Of a stretch of 64,000 nucleotides of DNA, positions 25,713-33,579 are shown piece after piece. The DNA lies in assembly GCF_020091405.1 (NCBI RefSeq), contig NZ_CP081903.1, positions 6,262,501 to 6,326,500 on the forward strand, in the 5' to 3' direction. The notes below the pieces were generated by a model. It worked only from the letters and a program-made list of their open reading frames with translations. It searched no databases and was not told where the DNA came from. Each line of letters opens with the position of its first letter. Positions within the stretch are counted from its first letter, which is position 1. Source of the stretch: Bacteroides cellulosilyticus (GTDB lineage: Bacteria > Bacteroidota > Bacteroidia > Bacteroidales > Bacteroidaceae). The position numbers were made by a program, and so were the translations under genes.

Positions 25713-28520
25713 ATGAAAAACAACCGGAGAAGATATTACCTGAGTTTGTGGATGATACTATTTGTTGGCATCTTTACAAGTTATGCTCAACAAACTGATA
25801 CTGTTTATATGAATAATATTGTCAGTTCATTTAAGCAAGTTACTAATTTGCCGCAAGAGAAAGTATATTTGCATACCGATAAACCATATTATTTTGCAGG
25901 TGATACAATTTGGTTGAAAGCATATTTGGTGAATGCCATTACCCACTTTTCCGGAAATGGCAGTCACTATGTGTATGTAGAACTTATAAATCGCAAGAAT
26001 AAAGTTCAGCAACGCATTAAGATTCGGCAACGCGAAGATATTTTCTCAAGTTTTATCCCCCTTCCAAAATTATTGGAGGCTGGTGATTATTATCTCCGTG
26101 CATATACCCATTGGATGTTAAACGAAAAATCCGACTTTTATTTTTCCAAAAATCTAAAAGTCTTTGCTTCCCAATCTTCGTTTATGTATCCGGAAATAAG
26201 ATATGAACAGAAAGGGAAAAAACGTATAGCAACTGTTACCTTCAAAAGACCCGACAATACCGTCTATGCAGGTAATTACGTGCACTATATGGTTCGTACC
26301 AAGCCATACGAAAATAAATTCCGTCAGCAACAGACTAACAAGAACGGAGAGATTCAAATAGATATACCTGAAAAAGATAAAATAAAGCAATACATCTATG
26401 TTGTATTGGAAGATAAACAGTTAAAGCACAAACACACATTTTATGTTCCGGATGCTTTTGACTACCATGTCGATTTTTTTCCGGAAGGTGGTAGCTTAAT
26501 TTCGGGATGTACCCAAAAAGTGGGTATAAAAGCTATAGACACAAATGGAAATTCAGTAGAAGTGACAGGTAGTATTTTAAACAGTAAAGGTGATACCACT
26601 ACTCATTTTAAGAGTGCTTATGCAGGTATCGGCAGTTTTATGCTACCTATTTCAATAGGTGAAAAATATAAAGCAGTCGTTAGTTCTATTACAGGAAATA
26701 TGAAGAAAGAGTTTTTACTGCCTGATCCGGAGGCTGACAAATTCTCTTTATCCATTACCGAACGTAACGGCATCATACATTACACTGTATTACATTCTCC
26801 CCAAGAGAAGTTGCCGGATAATTTATACTTGATAGCCCATGTTCGTGGTTTTCTCCTATTTGTACAGCCCATACAGAAAGGACAAGGAGCGGTTAGTCTG
26901 AAATCCATCCCTGAAGGGATATTAACCCTTACTTTATTGGATGGAAATTACGTTCCACACAGTGAACGTCTGGTATTCGTTCGCCAAAATCATTCAACCT
27001 GGCAGTTAGCCTCTGATAAGACATCCTATGGTTCGCGTTCACCGATATCTCTTGATATCCACCTCTCCGATCTGTCAGGGCAACCTATAACGGGTGATTT
27101 CTCTTTAAGCGTTACAGACAACTATGCCATCAGATGTGATTCTACAGCAGATAATATTCTTTCTAATTTGCTGCTGACATCAGATATAAAAGGATACATC
27201 GAAACACCAGGATATTACTTTAAAGATAATTCTCAGCGATTGAAAGCCTGTCTGGATAATTTAATAATGACACAAGGGTGGAGTCGTTTTAATGTAGAAG
27301 ACATTCTTAAAGAACAGCAAAAGAACCCCAAATACTTTATGGAAATCGGACAAACTATTTCCGGTAAGGTATTAGATATTCGTAATAAGCCACTTTCTGG
27401 AAAAACTGTGAATGTCTTCGTCAATAAACGTCCTTATCCCTCAACACAGACAGATAATAACGGAGTGTTTATTGTAGATAAGTTAAGTTTTGCAGATACA
27501 GCCAGAGTCGAAGCACAGGTAATAGAAAAAGGAAAATTCTTTCGTGCTAATATCCGGATAGACAGGGATTATTTTCCGGAAGCGGTAAACACCCATCCAT
27601 ACAAGGATGCAAAATATGAGCAACAGAACGAATATATAGAAGAAATGCAATCACCTTTTGTCAGAGAAGATGGAGTCTTGATGCTACGTCTTCCAGAAAT
27701 CGTGATTAATGCCAGAAGTTTAGTAAAAGATCGTTTTTCTTCCTATAAAATGGATGATGAAGAGATGTTGGCTCAACAAGATGCGTGCACGGCACTCGAT
27801 TTAGTCAAGAATGTTCCCGGATTCCGAATTATAGATAATCGTCCCTATATAAACCCCAAATACTCCCAACGTCCGGAACATCTGATGTCTAATGATGTAA
27901 ATAACAGGAATGCATTGCGTCCCAAAGAGAAAATAGATTATGGCCGTACTGCGCGCTTCATGCTGGATAACAAAACGATCAGTTTCAATGCTCTTTCTCT
28001 CATCAATGCGGAAGACATCGTAGGAGTACATAAAATTGATCCGGAAGTTGATGCAGCCGTCAATATTACTCAAAATCTGAAATACTTGGAAGCAGCCTAT
28101 AATGAAGCTTTTGAGAGTGGTGCCACCTTAGAAGAATTGGAAGAACTGGAAGTGGACAGACAACTCCAGAAAATGAAGGATGGTACTCAAAGTATTTCCG
28201 GTGGATGTATTGTGTTAACCTCACGTACCGGTAATTTAGAGATACCGCGTACTTCCCAAGGAGACACGGCATTTCTGCTCGGCTTTAATCGGTATAAATC
28301 CTTTTATAGCCCTAAATACGTAACAGACGAAGAACGCAAATCACTTGTACCGGATAATCGTACCACTATTTACTGGCAGCCTCAACTCCGGACAGACGAA
28401 AGAGGTAATGCCAGTGTACACTTTTACACAGCTGATCGTCCCAGCTATTATACAATTATTATTGAAGGCATAACAGATAAAGGTGTACCTTGTCGCTATG
28501 AACATTTATTAAAAAGATAA
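25713..28520 (+). CDS. Large exported MG2/macroglobulin-like protein with terminal plug-like domain
   Basis: A 935-residue exported protein. It has an MG2-type start (about 40-150: EKVYLHTDKPYYFAGDTIWLKAYLVNA), several macroglobulin-like beta domains, a carboxypeptidase-regulatory-like domain (about 545-610, ISGKVLDIRNKPLSGKTVNVFV), and a C-terminal portion resembling a receptor plug (about 650-850: IVINARSLVKD, ALDLVKNVPGFRI, SISGGCIVLTSRTG). Proteins of this class often sit next to TonB-dependent receptors in Bacteroidetes; they probably act at the outer membrane, but no activity is established. It is present only in the left operon. Confidence 0.65.
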   Translation: MKNNRRRYYLSLWMILFVGIFTSYAQQTDTVYMNNIVSSFKQVTNLPQEKVYLHTDKPYYFAGDTIWLKAYLVNAITHFSGNGSHYVYVELINRKNKVQQRIKIRQREDIFSSFIPLPKLLEAGDYYLRAYTHWMLNEKSDFYFSKNLKVFASQSSFMYPEIRYEQKGKKRIATVTFKRPDNTVYAGNYVHYMVRTKPYENKFRQQQTNKNGEIQIDIPEKDKIKQYIYVVLEDKQLKHKHTFYVPDAFDYHVDFFPEGGSLISGCTQKVGIKAIDTNGNSVEVTGSILNSKGDTTTHFKSAYAGIGSFMLPISIGEKYKAVVSSITGNMKKEFLLPDPEADKFSLSITERNGIIHYTVLHSPQEKLPDNLYLIAHVRGFLLFVQPIQKGQGAVSLKSIPEGILTLTLLDGNYVPHSERLVFVRQNHSTWQLASDKTSYGSRSPISLDIHLSDLSGQPITGDFSLSVTDNYAIRCDSTADNILSNLLLTSDIKGYIETPGYYFKDNSQRLKACLDNLIMTQGWSRFNVEDILKEQQKNPKYFMEIGQTISGKVLDIRNKPLSGKTVNVFVNKRPYPSTQTDNNGVFIVDKLSFADTARVEAQVIEKGKFFRANIRIDRDYFPEAVNTHPYKDAKYEQQNEYIEEMQSPFVREDGVLMLRLPEIVINARSLVKDRFSSYKMDDEEMLAQQDACTALDLVKNVPGFRIIDNRPYINPKYSQRPEHLMSNDVNNRNALRPKEKIDYGRTARFMLDNKTISFNALSLINAEDIVGVHKIDPEVDAAVNITQNLKYLEAAYNEAFESGATLEELEELEVDRQLQKMKDGTQSISGGCIVLTSRTGNLEIPRTSQGDTAFLLGFNRYKSFYSPKYVTDEERKSLVPDNRTTIYWQPQLRTDERGNASVHFYTADRPSYYTIIIEGITDKGVPCRYEHLLKR

Positions 28521-28551
28521 GCAGCTTATTTTTTATTTTAAATTTGATATC

Positions 28552-29577
28552 ATGAAGCGTATAAAATTATTGTTAGCACTATTTGTATTGGCTATTCTTT
28601 TATGTGGAATAAGTTCTTGTTCAAAAGAAGAAAGTGATAAACCGGATACCGAACAGCCCGACCCAGAACCAACTCCTGAACCTACCCCGGACCCAGAACC
28701 GGACCCAGACCCGGAACCGGATGACTATAAACTACAGGGAAATATGCAAGCTGCACGACAACTGGTTGGAAAAGATTATTCGGAAATCCATAAGTATATG
28801 CGCTCTTATGGATGGGACTATTCTGAACATCCTAATTCATCTGATAAAGATCATAAAGACGGAGTGCATTGCGAAGTTATATATGACGAAGCGATACAGC
28901 AATATGTTTTCAAGTTTATCAGCCATGCCAATGCTGATGCCCTTGACGGTGACCGAGGGAAACTGGAAGACCGCCAACGTAATGAAATGAAAACACAAAC
29001 GACTGCTGCCTGGTATAAATTGAATGGTAACTGGGATGAATGGCAACGCCTTGAATGGAAATTCCGTATTCCGAAAGATTTCAGACCTTCTACAAGTTTC
29101 TGTCATATTCACCAATTAAAGGCACAGGAGGGCAATAATGGTTCTCCATTGATAACCATAACTCCCCGCTGCAATAGCAATGGCAGTAACCGTCGTGTAC
29201 AAGTGATCCATACCGGTGATAATACTGCTACTACTAAAGGAACAATCATAGACAATCTGCCATTGTCTGATTTTGAAGATGAATGGATACAAGTAGAAAC
29301 AGAGATGCACTTTACGCACGATGGGGCATTCAGTATTAAGATGACACGTATCAGTGATAGTAAAGTATTAGTTGATAAGGCTTTTAGCAATATTGACCTA
29401 TGGCGGAAGGGAGCGATAAGTATCCGAAATAAATTTGGCATTTATCGTAGCTTTGGAAGAAAGATGGAAAGTACTGATGATCGTCCTACCAATGGAATAA
29501 AAGATGAGACTTTGCAACTGGCAGATTTCAAGGTTTATGAGAAAAATACAAATCCCAAGCCTGAAAGCCACGATTAG
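28552..29577 (+). CDS. Jelly-roll polysaccharide lyase-like lipoprotein (stand-alone domain)
   Basis: A 341-residue lipoprotein (lipobox GISSC followed by SKEES, a surface-export type start) with an extended acidic Pro/Glu/Asp linker (about residues 30-60) and one catalytic-looking domain (about 62-335). Landmarks are GWDYSEHPN, DGVHCEV, DRQRNEMKTQT, GNWDEWQRLEWKFRIP, HIHQLKAQEGNNGSPLI and NKFGIYR. The all-beta pattern and HQLKAQ motif suggest a concanavalin-like lyase of the heparin lyase I/PL7/PL13/PL20 type; the family is not certain. The same domain forms the C-terminal half of the protein at 33580-36039, ending with a nearly identical tail. Confidence 0.65.
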   Translation: MKRIKLLLALFVLAILLCGISSCSKEESDKPDTEQPDPEPTPEPTPDPEPDPDPEPDDYKLQGNMQAARQLVGKDYSEIHKYMRSYGWDYSEHPNSSDKDHKDGVHCEVIYDEAIQQYVFKFISHANADALDGDRGKLEDRQRNEMKTQTTAAWYKLNGNWDEWQRLEWKFRIPKDFRPSTSFCHIHQLKAQEGNNGSPLITITPRCNSNGSNRRVQVIHTGDNTATTKGTIIDNLPLSDFEDEWIQVETEMHFTHDGAFSIKMTRISDSKVLVDKAFSNIDLWRKGAISIRNKFGIYRSFGRKMESTDDRPTNGIKDETLQLADFKVYEKNTNPKPESHD

Positions 29578-29708
29578 GGTGATTTATTAAAAGTGTGCGC
29601 GAAATTACTGACGACGGGAAAGCATGTCGATACGTAAAACAGATAAGATAAATTGCTAATAAACGGAGGAGGCGGAGGCATAGTCAGATTATTTCCGTAT
29701 CTCTTTTA

Positions 29709-29768
29709 AGGAACAATATGTTCACAGGCAAGAAATATTTGTTTCTTGCCTGAGAAATAAACGTTCCT
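29709..29768. terminator. Hairpin between the two convergent operons
   Basis: An 11-bp perfect stem (CAGGCAAGAAA at 29725-29735 with 29742-29752) with 6-nt loop, flanked by a second pairing AGGAAC (29709-29714) with GTTCCT (29763-29768). No T-run follows on either strand, so a transcript-end role is inferred from position only. The remaining 29578-29849 sequence shows no gene. Confidence 0.45.
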
Positions 29769-29849
29769 CAGGGGTGGAACGACGACATAGCTTCTTCGTG
29801 GAGTCTTATTTATCGCACTTCGCTACAGAACAATCTATAAAAGAAAGCC

Positions 29850-30965
29850 TTATCGGACAGGGAAGCCTGCACTGGTCAGCGACGCCCAAGGCATAAACGA
29901 TTGGTTGGCCGTTCCTTCCGGACGGCTTCTTTGAATCATCTTACGAGTGTACGGCATATCCATTCCTTTGCGGTCATGATAATGATGGTAAGCTCGTTCC
30001 CAAGCTGGACAGATCTTCTCCCGTTGTTTGGATGAGATCTCAGGTCCATAGACCGACTTTCCACACCAAGTGATATACTGTACATGAGGAACTTTTTCGC
30101 CGGACATGTACCGGGCCGTGTACTCAAATCCTTTGTAGAGGCGATTGTCGAACGCTCCATATAAGTCTATATCTTGATTCCAGGCAATTTCGGCGGCACA
30201 GGCAAGGAAAGCAAGGCCCATCTGTACATGTTGTTGGTCACGTCCACTCTCCTGGCATTGTCCGCTTTCATAAAAATAATTTTTGATAGCCCCATTCGTA
30301 TTACCATCGGTAAGCTGCTTACAGGCAGTGTCAAAAATATCCCGTCGGTCAAGGAAAATGCCGATACACATAAGTGTTTGTCCGTTGGCAGCATCCCAGT
30401 TACCATTATAGCGAGGCGTCCAGTCCTTTATCACCGGATACCAGACGTTGATGACCATATCCTCAAATGCTTTACGATCTTTGGCATTCCAGCCCTTATA
30501 AGTATGTTTTATTATCTCGGCAGCATTGAGATATTTGATTCCTGCCGTACCCACCTTCAATTGACGGTTGTGATTTACGACCGATTCAAGAGTCTGAGCC
30601 CAGGCATTGAATATCTCGATAGCCTTCTCCGCATAAGCTTTGTCACCTTCCACATACCATTGCAAAGCCATGGTGTAGGCTGCTGCACCATCACGTACAA
30701 ACTCTTTTCCTCCATTATCGGGGTTATTATAAGGGCCGTTATCTACAACCTTAAAAGGAGTCGGTTTGTAATTGAGCGAAGCGATTTCCGATGACTTGAG
30801 CTGACTCCACGCTTCCTTCCAAGGTGCTTCGCCTGCAAGGACTTTAGCTTTCATGAATTCAAGATCAGAGGTCGTGTGTAACATTCCGGGATGTACGAAC
30901 TCCTGTCCGAAACAAACAGTACATATTAGCACATACAGGAGTGGAAAAACAGTTCTTTTAGTCAT
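29850..30965 (-). CDS. Alginate-lyase-superfamily protein (PL5/PL38-like) 1
   Basis: Start taken at the ATG at 30965 (MTKRTVFPLLYVLICTVCFGQ signal peptide), 371 residues; a longer frame would overlap the upstream gene. The mature protein is an all-helical (alpha/alpha) lyase type: HPGMLHTTSDLEFMKAKVLAGEAPWKEAW, FVRDGAAAYTMALQWYVEGDKAYAEKA, YNGNWDAANGQTLMCIGIFLD and ESGRDQQHVQMGLAFLACAAEIAW. This matches the alginate-lyase superfamily (Pfam Alginate_lyase), which beta-eliminates uronic-acid polymers. It is the last gene of the right-hand operon. Exact CAZy family and substrate are uncertain. Confidence 0.78.
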   Translation of the reverse strand: MTKRTVFPLLYVLICTVCFGQEFVHPGMLHTTSDLEFMKAKVLAGEAPWKEAWSQLKSSEIASLNYKPTPFKVVDNGPYNNPDNGGKEFVRDGAAAYTMALQWYVEGDKAYAEKAIEIFNAWAQTLESVVNHNRQLKVGTAGIKYLNAAEIIKHTYKGWNAKDRKAFEDMVINVWYPVIKDWTPRYNGNWDAANGQTLMCIGIFLDRRDIFDTACKQLTDGNTNGAIKNYFYESGQCQESGRDQQHVQMGLAFLACAAEIAWNQDIDLYGAFDNRLYKGFEYTARYMSGEKVPHVQYITWCGKSVYGPEISSKQREKICPAWERAYHHYHDRKGMDMPYTRKMIQRSRPEGTANQSFMPWASLTSAGFPVR

Positions 30966-31002
30966 AATCATTAAGAAATTTATTACTGATATTATAATTA
31001 TA

Positions 31003-32871
31003 TTATTTTCCAACAGTTCTTATCAGAACCTTCCGGCTGTAAGCCTTCTGACCGGCTTCTTGCACACGAACCACGTAAAAATCATCGTTCAATGGCATAC
31101 TCTCCACCCAATTGCCAGAAGAAGATTTGAGCATCTGCACCATGCTTCCATGAGTCGTGTAAATAGATACCCATGCATCTTTTTGCGATTTTACTCTCAC
31201 ACGATTTGTTTCCACAACAATATGCGGGATATCTTCTCTGCCTGCTTCAGGCATTATCCCCGTAGAGATACCTCTTGCCGCCCTCTGAGCCTCATAGAGT
31301 GATGCGGGCTGCAGGCCTTTACGATTCTGCCCTTCTATGTATCCATTGGTATATTCGCTCATATTGTTGCGGTATTTCCGTATTGTTTTAGCCGTGCATC
31401 CGATAGCGTAGTTTTGTCCCGTAGGCACTTTATCCAGATAAATGGCACCGTCCTGTACATCACAATTCCAGAATACACTGTTGGTGCCTCCCCATCCGTG
31501 GCCGCTTCCCATATTGTCACGCAGATACATACCTATTTTCCCGGCATTCGATTTTATAGTTCCCAATTCCGCCCAGTTATCAAACAGAATCCCCTGCGAC
31601 CACAACCGGTGTCCCTCAGCTTGTGCAAGGGAAAGTTCCGAACGGAAATTCAACACAACAATTCCGCTGGTAGAGGCACAGCCGTTGGAGATATAATGAT
31701 GACGTCCGTTGCGGGCATAACAGTCCTTCAGCAAGATGAGTTGTGAACGATGGTAATTCTCAAAGTTGTAATACGTACCGCCTGTGCAAAGTCCGGAGGG
31801 ATCAATAGCATAGCAATCTTCAATTGTACTCCTCGTGGTTGAAGTCGTTTTAATACCCGCATGAACAAAACCGGACATTGAAACACCTTTCACCCATGAA
31901 TTTTCCAACGAACTCATATAGATACAATTCTGATCAACGTTAGCCGTGGAATTCTCCGGACTTCTTTCAAAAGAGATGTGCAGATTCTCAATCCCTACAT
32001 TGTGGCGGATTGTTCCCGGATTTGATATCTTATAGATATATGCCTGTGCATACTGTTTGTCGAGCGCATAAAATACGGGCGCATCCACTTCAATCATATT
32101 ACCTTCCACTTTGGTGACGTAGCGATGGTAGGACATATCAATATCCTTAGTTTTCCATTTCTTGCTTTCATCTGTGTTGCGCTTTGTATTGCCGCCATAC
32201 CAGACTGCCTCCAGCCAAGCTGTTGTGGTAGGATATTTTATACAAATCAAGTCGCCCACCCGATAGGCGCTTGCATCTTCCACCTGAAAGGAATAGTCGC
32301 CGGGCATCACCTTCTGTGTTACAATATTCACCTGAGCATCCCCTTTCCCATTTCCCCAATTGTGCGCGGAGGAATTTCCCATTAAGATAAGCCGTTTAGC
32401 CTTTTCTGCCGCATTTCTACCGTAGAGAACCGTGGAATCATTGTCCGAGAAGCAATTACCTTCGCCACGCAGAATGACTCCGTCGTAAGTCAGGTTTAAC
32501 GTCCCGTCCACATTATACCGTCCGGCTTTCAGCAATACGACTCCTCTGATACCCTCTGCGTCCAAAGCCTGTTTTCCTACTTCGTCAATGGCTTTCTGTA
32601 TATGTTGCGTATTATCGGCCTCCTTGTCCTCCAGAGGACTGAGAGTAATGGTGCGTTCCGGTAAACTGACCACAGGAAGGTCTTTTCCATTCCCATATCC
32701 GGCCTGGCTGAAATCTGGAATGACAAAGCCATCATTATCTTTCTTATAAGTCAGGCTTCCGGATTCATCCTGAATGACGAGTTGCGATTGCCAACTTTCC
32801 TGGGCATTAAGGGAACAGCTGCCTACAAAACATAAGCTCCCGATACATAAAGATACAAGTTGTGATTTCAT
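31003..32871 (-). CDS. Right-handed beta-helix lyase-like protein A with sorting-like C-terminal tail
   Basis: A 622-residue exported protein. After the signal peptide comes the domain shared with the two other helix proteins of this window: VIPDFSQAGYGNGKDLP, GIRGVVLLKAGRYNVDGTL, GVILRGEGN, and GSGHGWGGTNSVFWNC (about residue 455). These repeated-strand proteins look like pectate-lyase-type beta-helices and are presumed polysaccharide lyases; the family is not recognised. Residues about 550-622 form an extra Ig-like domain (WVSIYTTHGSMVQM, DDFYVVRVQEAGQKAYSRKVLI) resembling type IX secretion-type C-terminal sorting domains. It has its own candidate HTCS promoter at 32899-32967. Confidence 0.68.
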   Translation of the reverse strand: MKSQLVSLCIGSLCFVGSCSLNAQESWQSQLVIQDESGSLTYKKDNDGFVIPDFSQAGYGNGKDLPVVSLPERTITLSPLEDKEADNTQHIQKAIDEVGKQALDAEGIRGVVLLKAGRYNVDGTLNLTYDGVILRGEGNCFSDNDSTVLYGRNAAEKAKRLILMGNSSAHNWGNGKGDAQVNIVTQKVMPGDYSFQVEDASAYRVGDLICIKYPTTTAWLEAVWYGGNTKRNTDESKKWKTKDIDMSYHRYVTKVEGNMIEVDAPVFYALDKQYAQAYIYKISNPGTIRHNVGIENLHISFERSPENSTANVDQNCIYMSSLENSWVKGVSMSGFVHAGIKTTSTTRSTIEDCYAIDPSGLCTGGTYYNFENYHRSQLILLKDCYARNGRHHYISNGCASTSGIVVLNFRSELSLAQAEGHRLWSQGILFDNWAELGTIKSNAGKIGMYLRDNMGSGHGWGGTNSVFWNCDVQDGAIYLDKVPTGQNYAIGCTAKTIRKYRNNMSEYTNGYIEGQNRKGLQPASLYEAQRAARGISTGIMPEAGREDIPHIVVETNRVRVKSQKDAWVSIYTTHGSMVQMLKSSSGNWVESMPLNDDFYVVRVQEAGQKAYSRKVLIRTVGK

Positions 32872-32898
32872 ATGTATTTATTACTTTTTTGTGATATG

Positions 32899-32967
32899 TA
32901 AAGAAAGGGAGATTTCTTCTATTAGTTTTGTAGTGTTATCTCATTTCCTTGCAATATTGTATCGGTC
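32899..32967 (-). promoter_or_regulatory. Candidate HTCS-controlled promoter of beta-helix gene A (weak -7)
   Basis: Half-sites TATCTCATTT (32937) and TGTATCGGTC (32958) on the + strand start 21 bp apart. At the expected distance the -7 position (32899-32906) reads TTTCTTTA on the minus strand, a poor box. Spacing is the same as in the five other promoters. Confidence 0.45.
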
Positions 32968-33073
32968 TATTTCATGGTGACATAGATTATAGCATTTCAT
33001 CGACACAAAGACATACTACGGGCGATTATTCTGACAGGGCTTTAAGGAGAAAACAGTCTTTCAGCCGGACTAA

Positions 33074-33289
33074 CCATCCGTTTTTTCAGAACAGATGGTC
33101 TATCTGACCGGAACAGACGGTCTGTTTACCCAAAACAAACCATGTATTTCAGCTAAACATACCATCTTTTCGGGCAAAACTAACATTCTTTTTCGTGATA
33201 AGGCTACACCTTATGCCCCAAAAGGTGTAGCTATGTTGCATAAAGGGTGACACCATACGGGATATAAGGTGTAGCCCTTTACTTATCGG
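33074..33289. repeat. Degenerate tandem array, 22-bp period (array 2, two blocks)
   Basis: Block A has units starting at 33074, 33096, 33118, 33140, 33162 and 33184 with loose consensus CCATCT-nTTT-n5-AAACA-nA. Block B has units starting at 33202, 33224, 33246 and 33268 sharing the word GGTGTAG or its complement CTACACC, which make hairpins such as CTACACCTT with AAGGTGTAG. The period is 22 bp in both although sequences differ. Confidence 0.65.
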
Positions 33290-33524
33290 GCTATATTCTT
33301 TTCTGGTTGCATCGGGAAAGTATTCGGGCGGAGAGTGTTCTTTTTATGCATGAAACGCTCAATGACTATCGTTTTCACTTAAGATATGATAGTCATAGCA
33401 CCCCTTTTTATTATTTCGTCCCCTTTCCCTTTCTTTCCGCATTTCTTTAATGGAGAATGCTTGCGTTCTTTCTTTTTCCTCCACCGTCGGGCGGAAAGAA
33501 AGGAATCTGAGACAATAGGATTAT

Positions 33525-33548
33525 CATTTTGTCAGCCTTGACAAAATG
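33525..33548. terminator. Hairpin after the fused lyase gene
   Basis: Perfect 10-bp stem CATTTTGTCA / TGACAAAATG with a GCCT loop, 32 bp past the stop at 33580. No T-run follows on the minus strand, so it may protect or process the RNA rather than terminate it. Confidence 0.45.
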
Positions 33549-33579
33549 CTCTTTTAGAGGTCGTCATCTGAAAAACCGG

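Larger units (their letters stand above)
32872..33579. other. 708-bp gene-free region inside the right operon
   Basis: No plausible coding sequence on either strand. It contains the candidate promoter at 32899-32967, a 22-bp-period repeat region at 33074-33289, an inverted repeat ATGACTATC (33362-33370) with 33388-33396, and the hairpin at 33525-33548. It is the longest non-coding stretch in the PUL. Confidence 0.75.
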
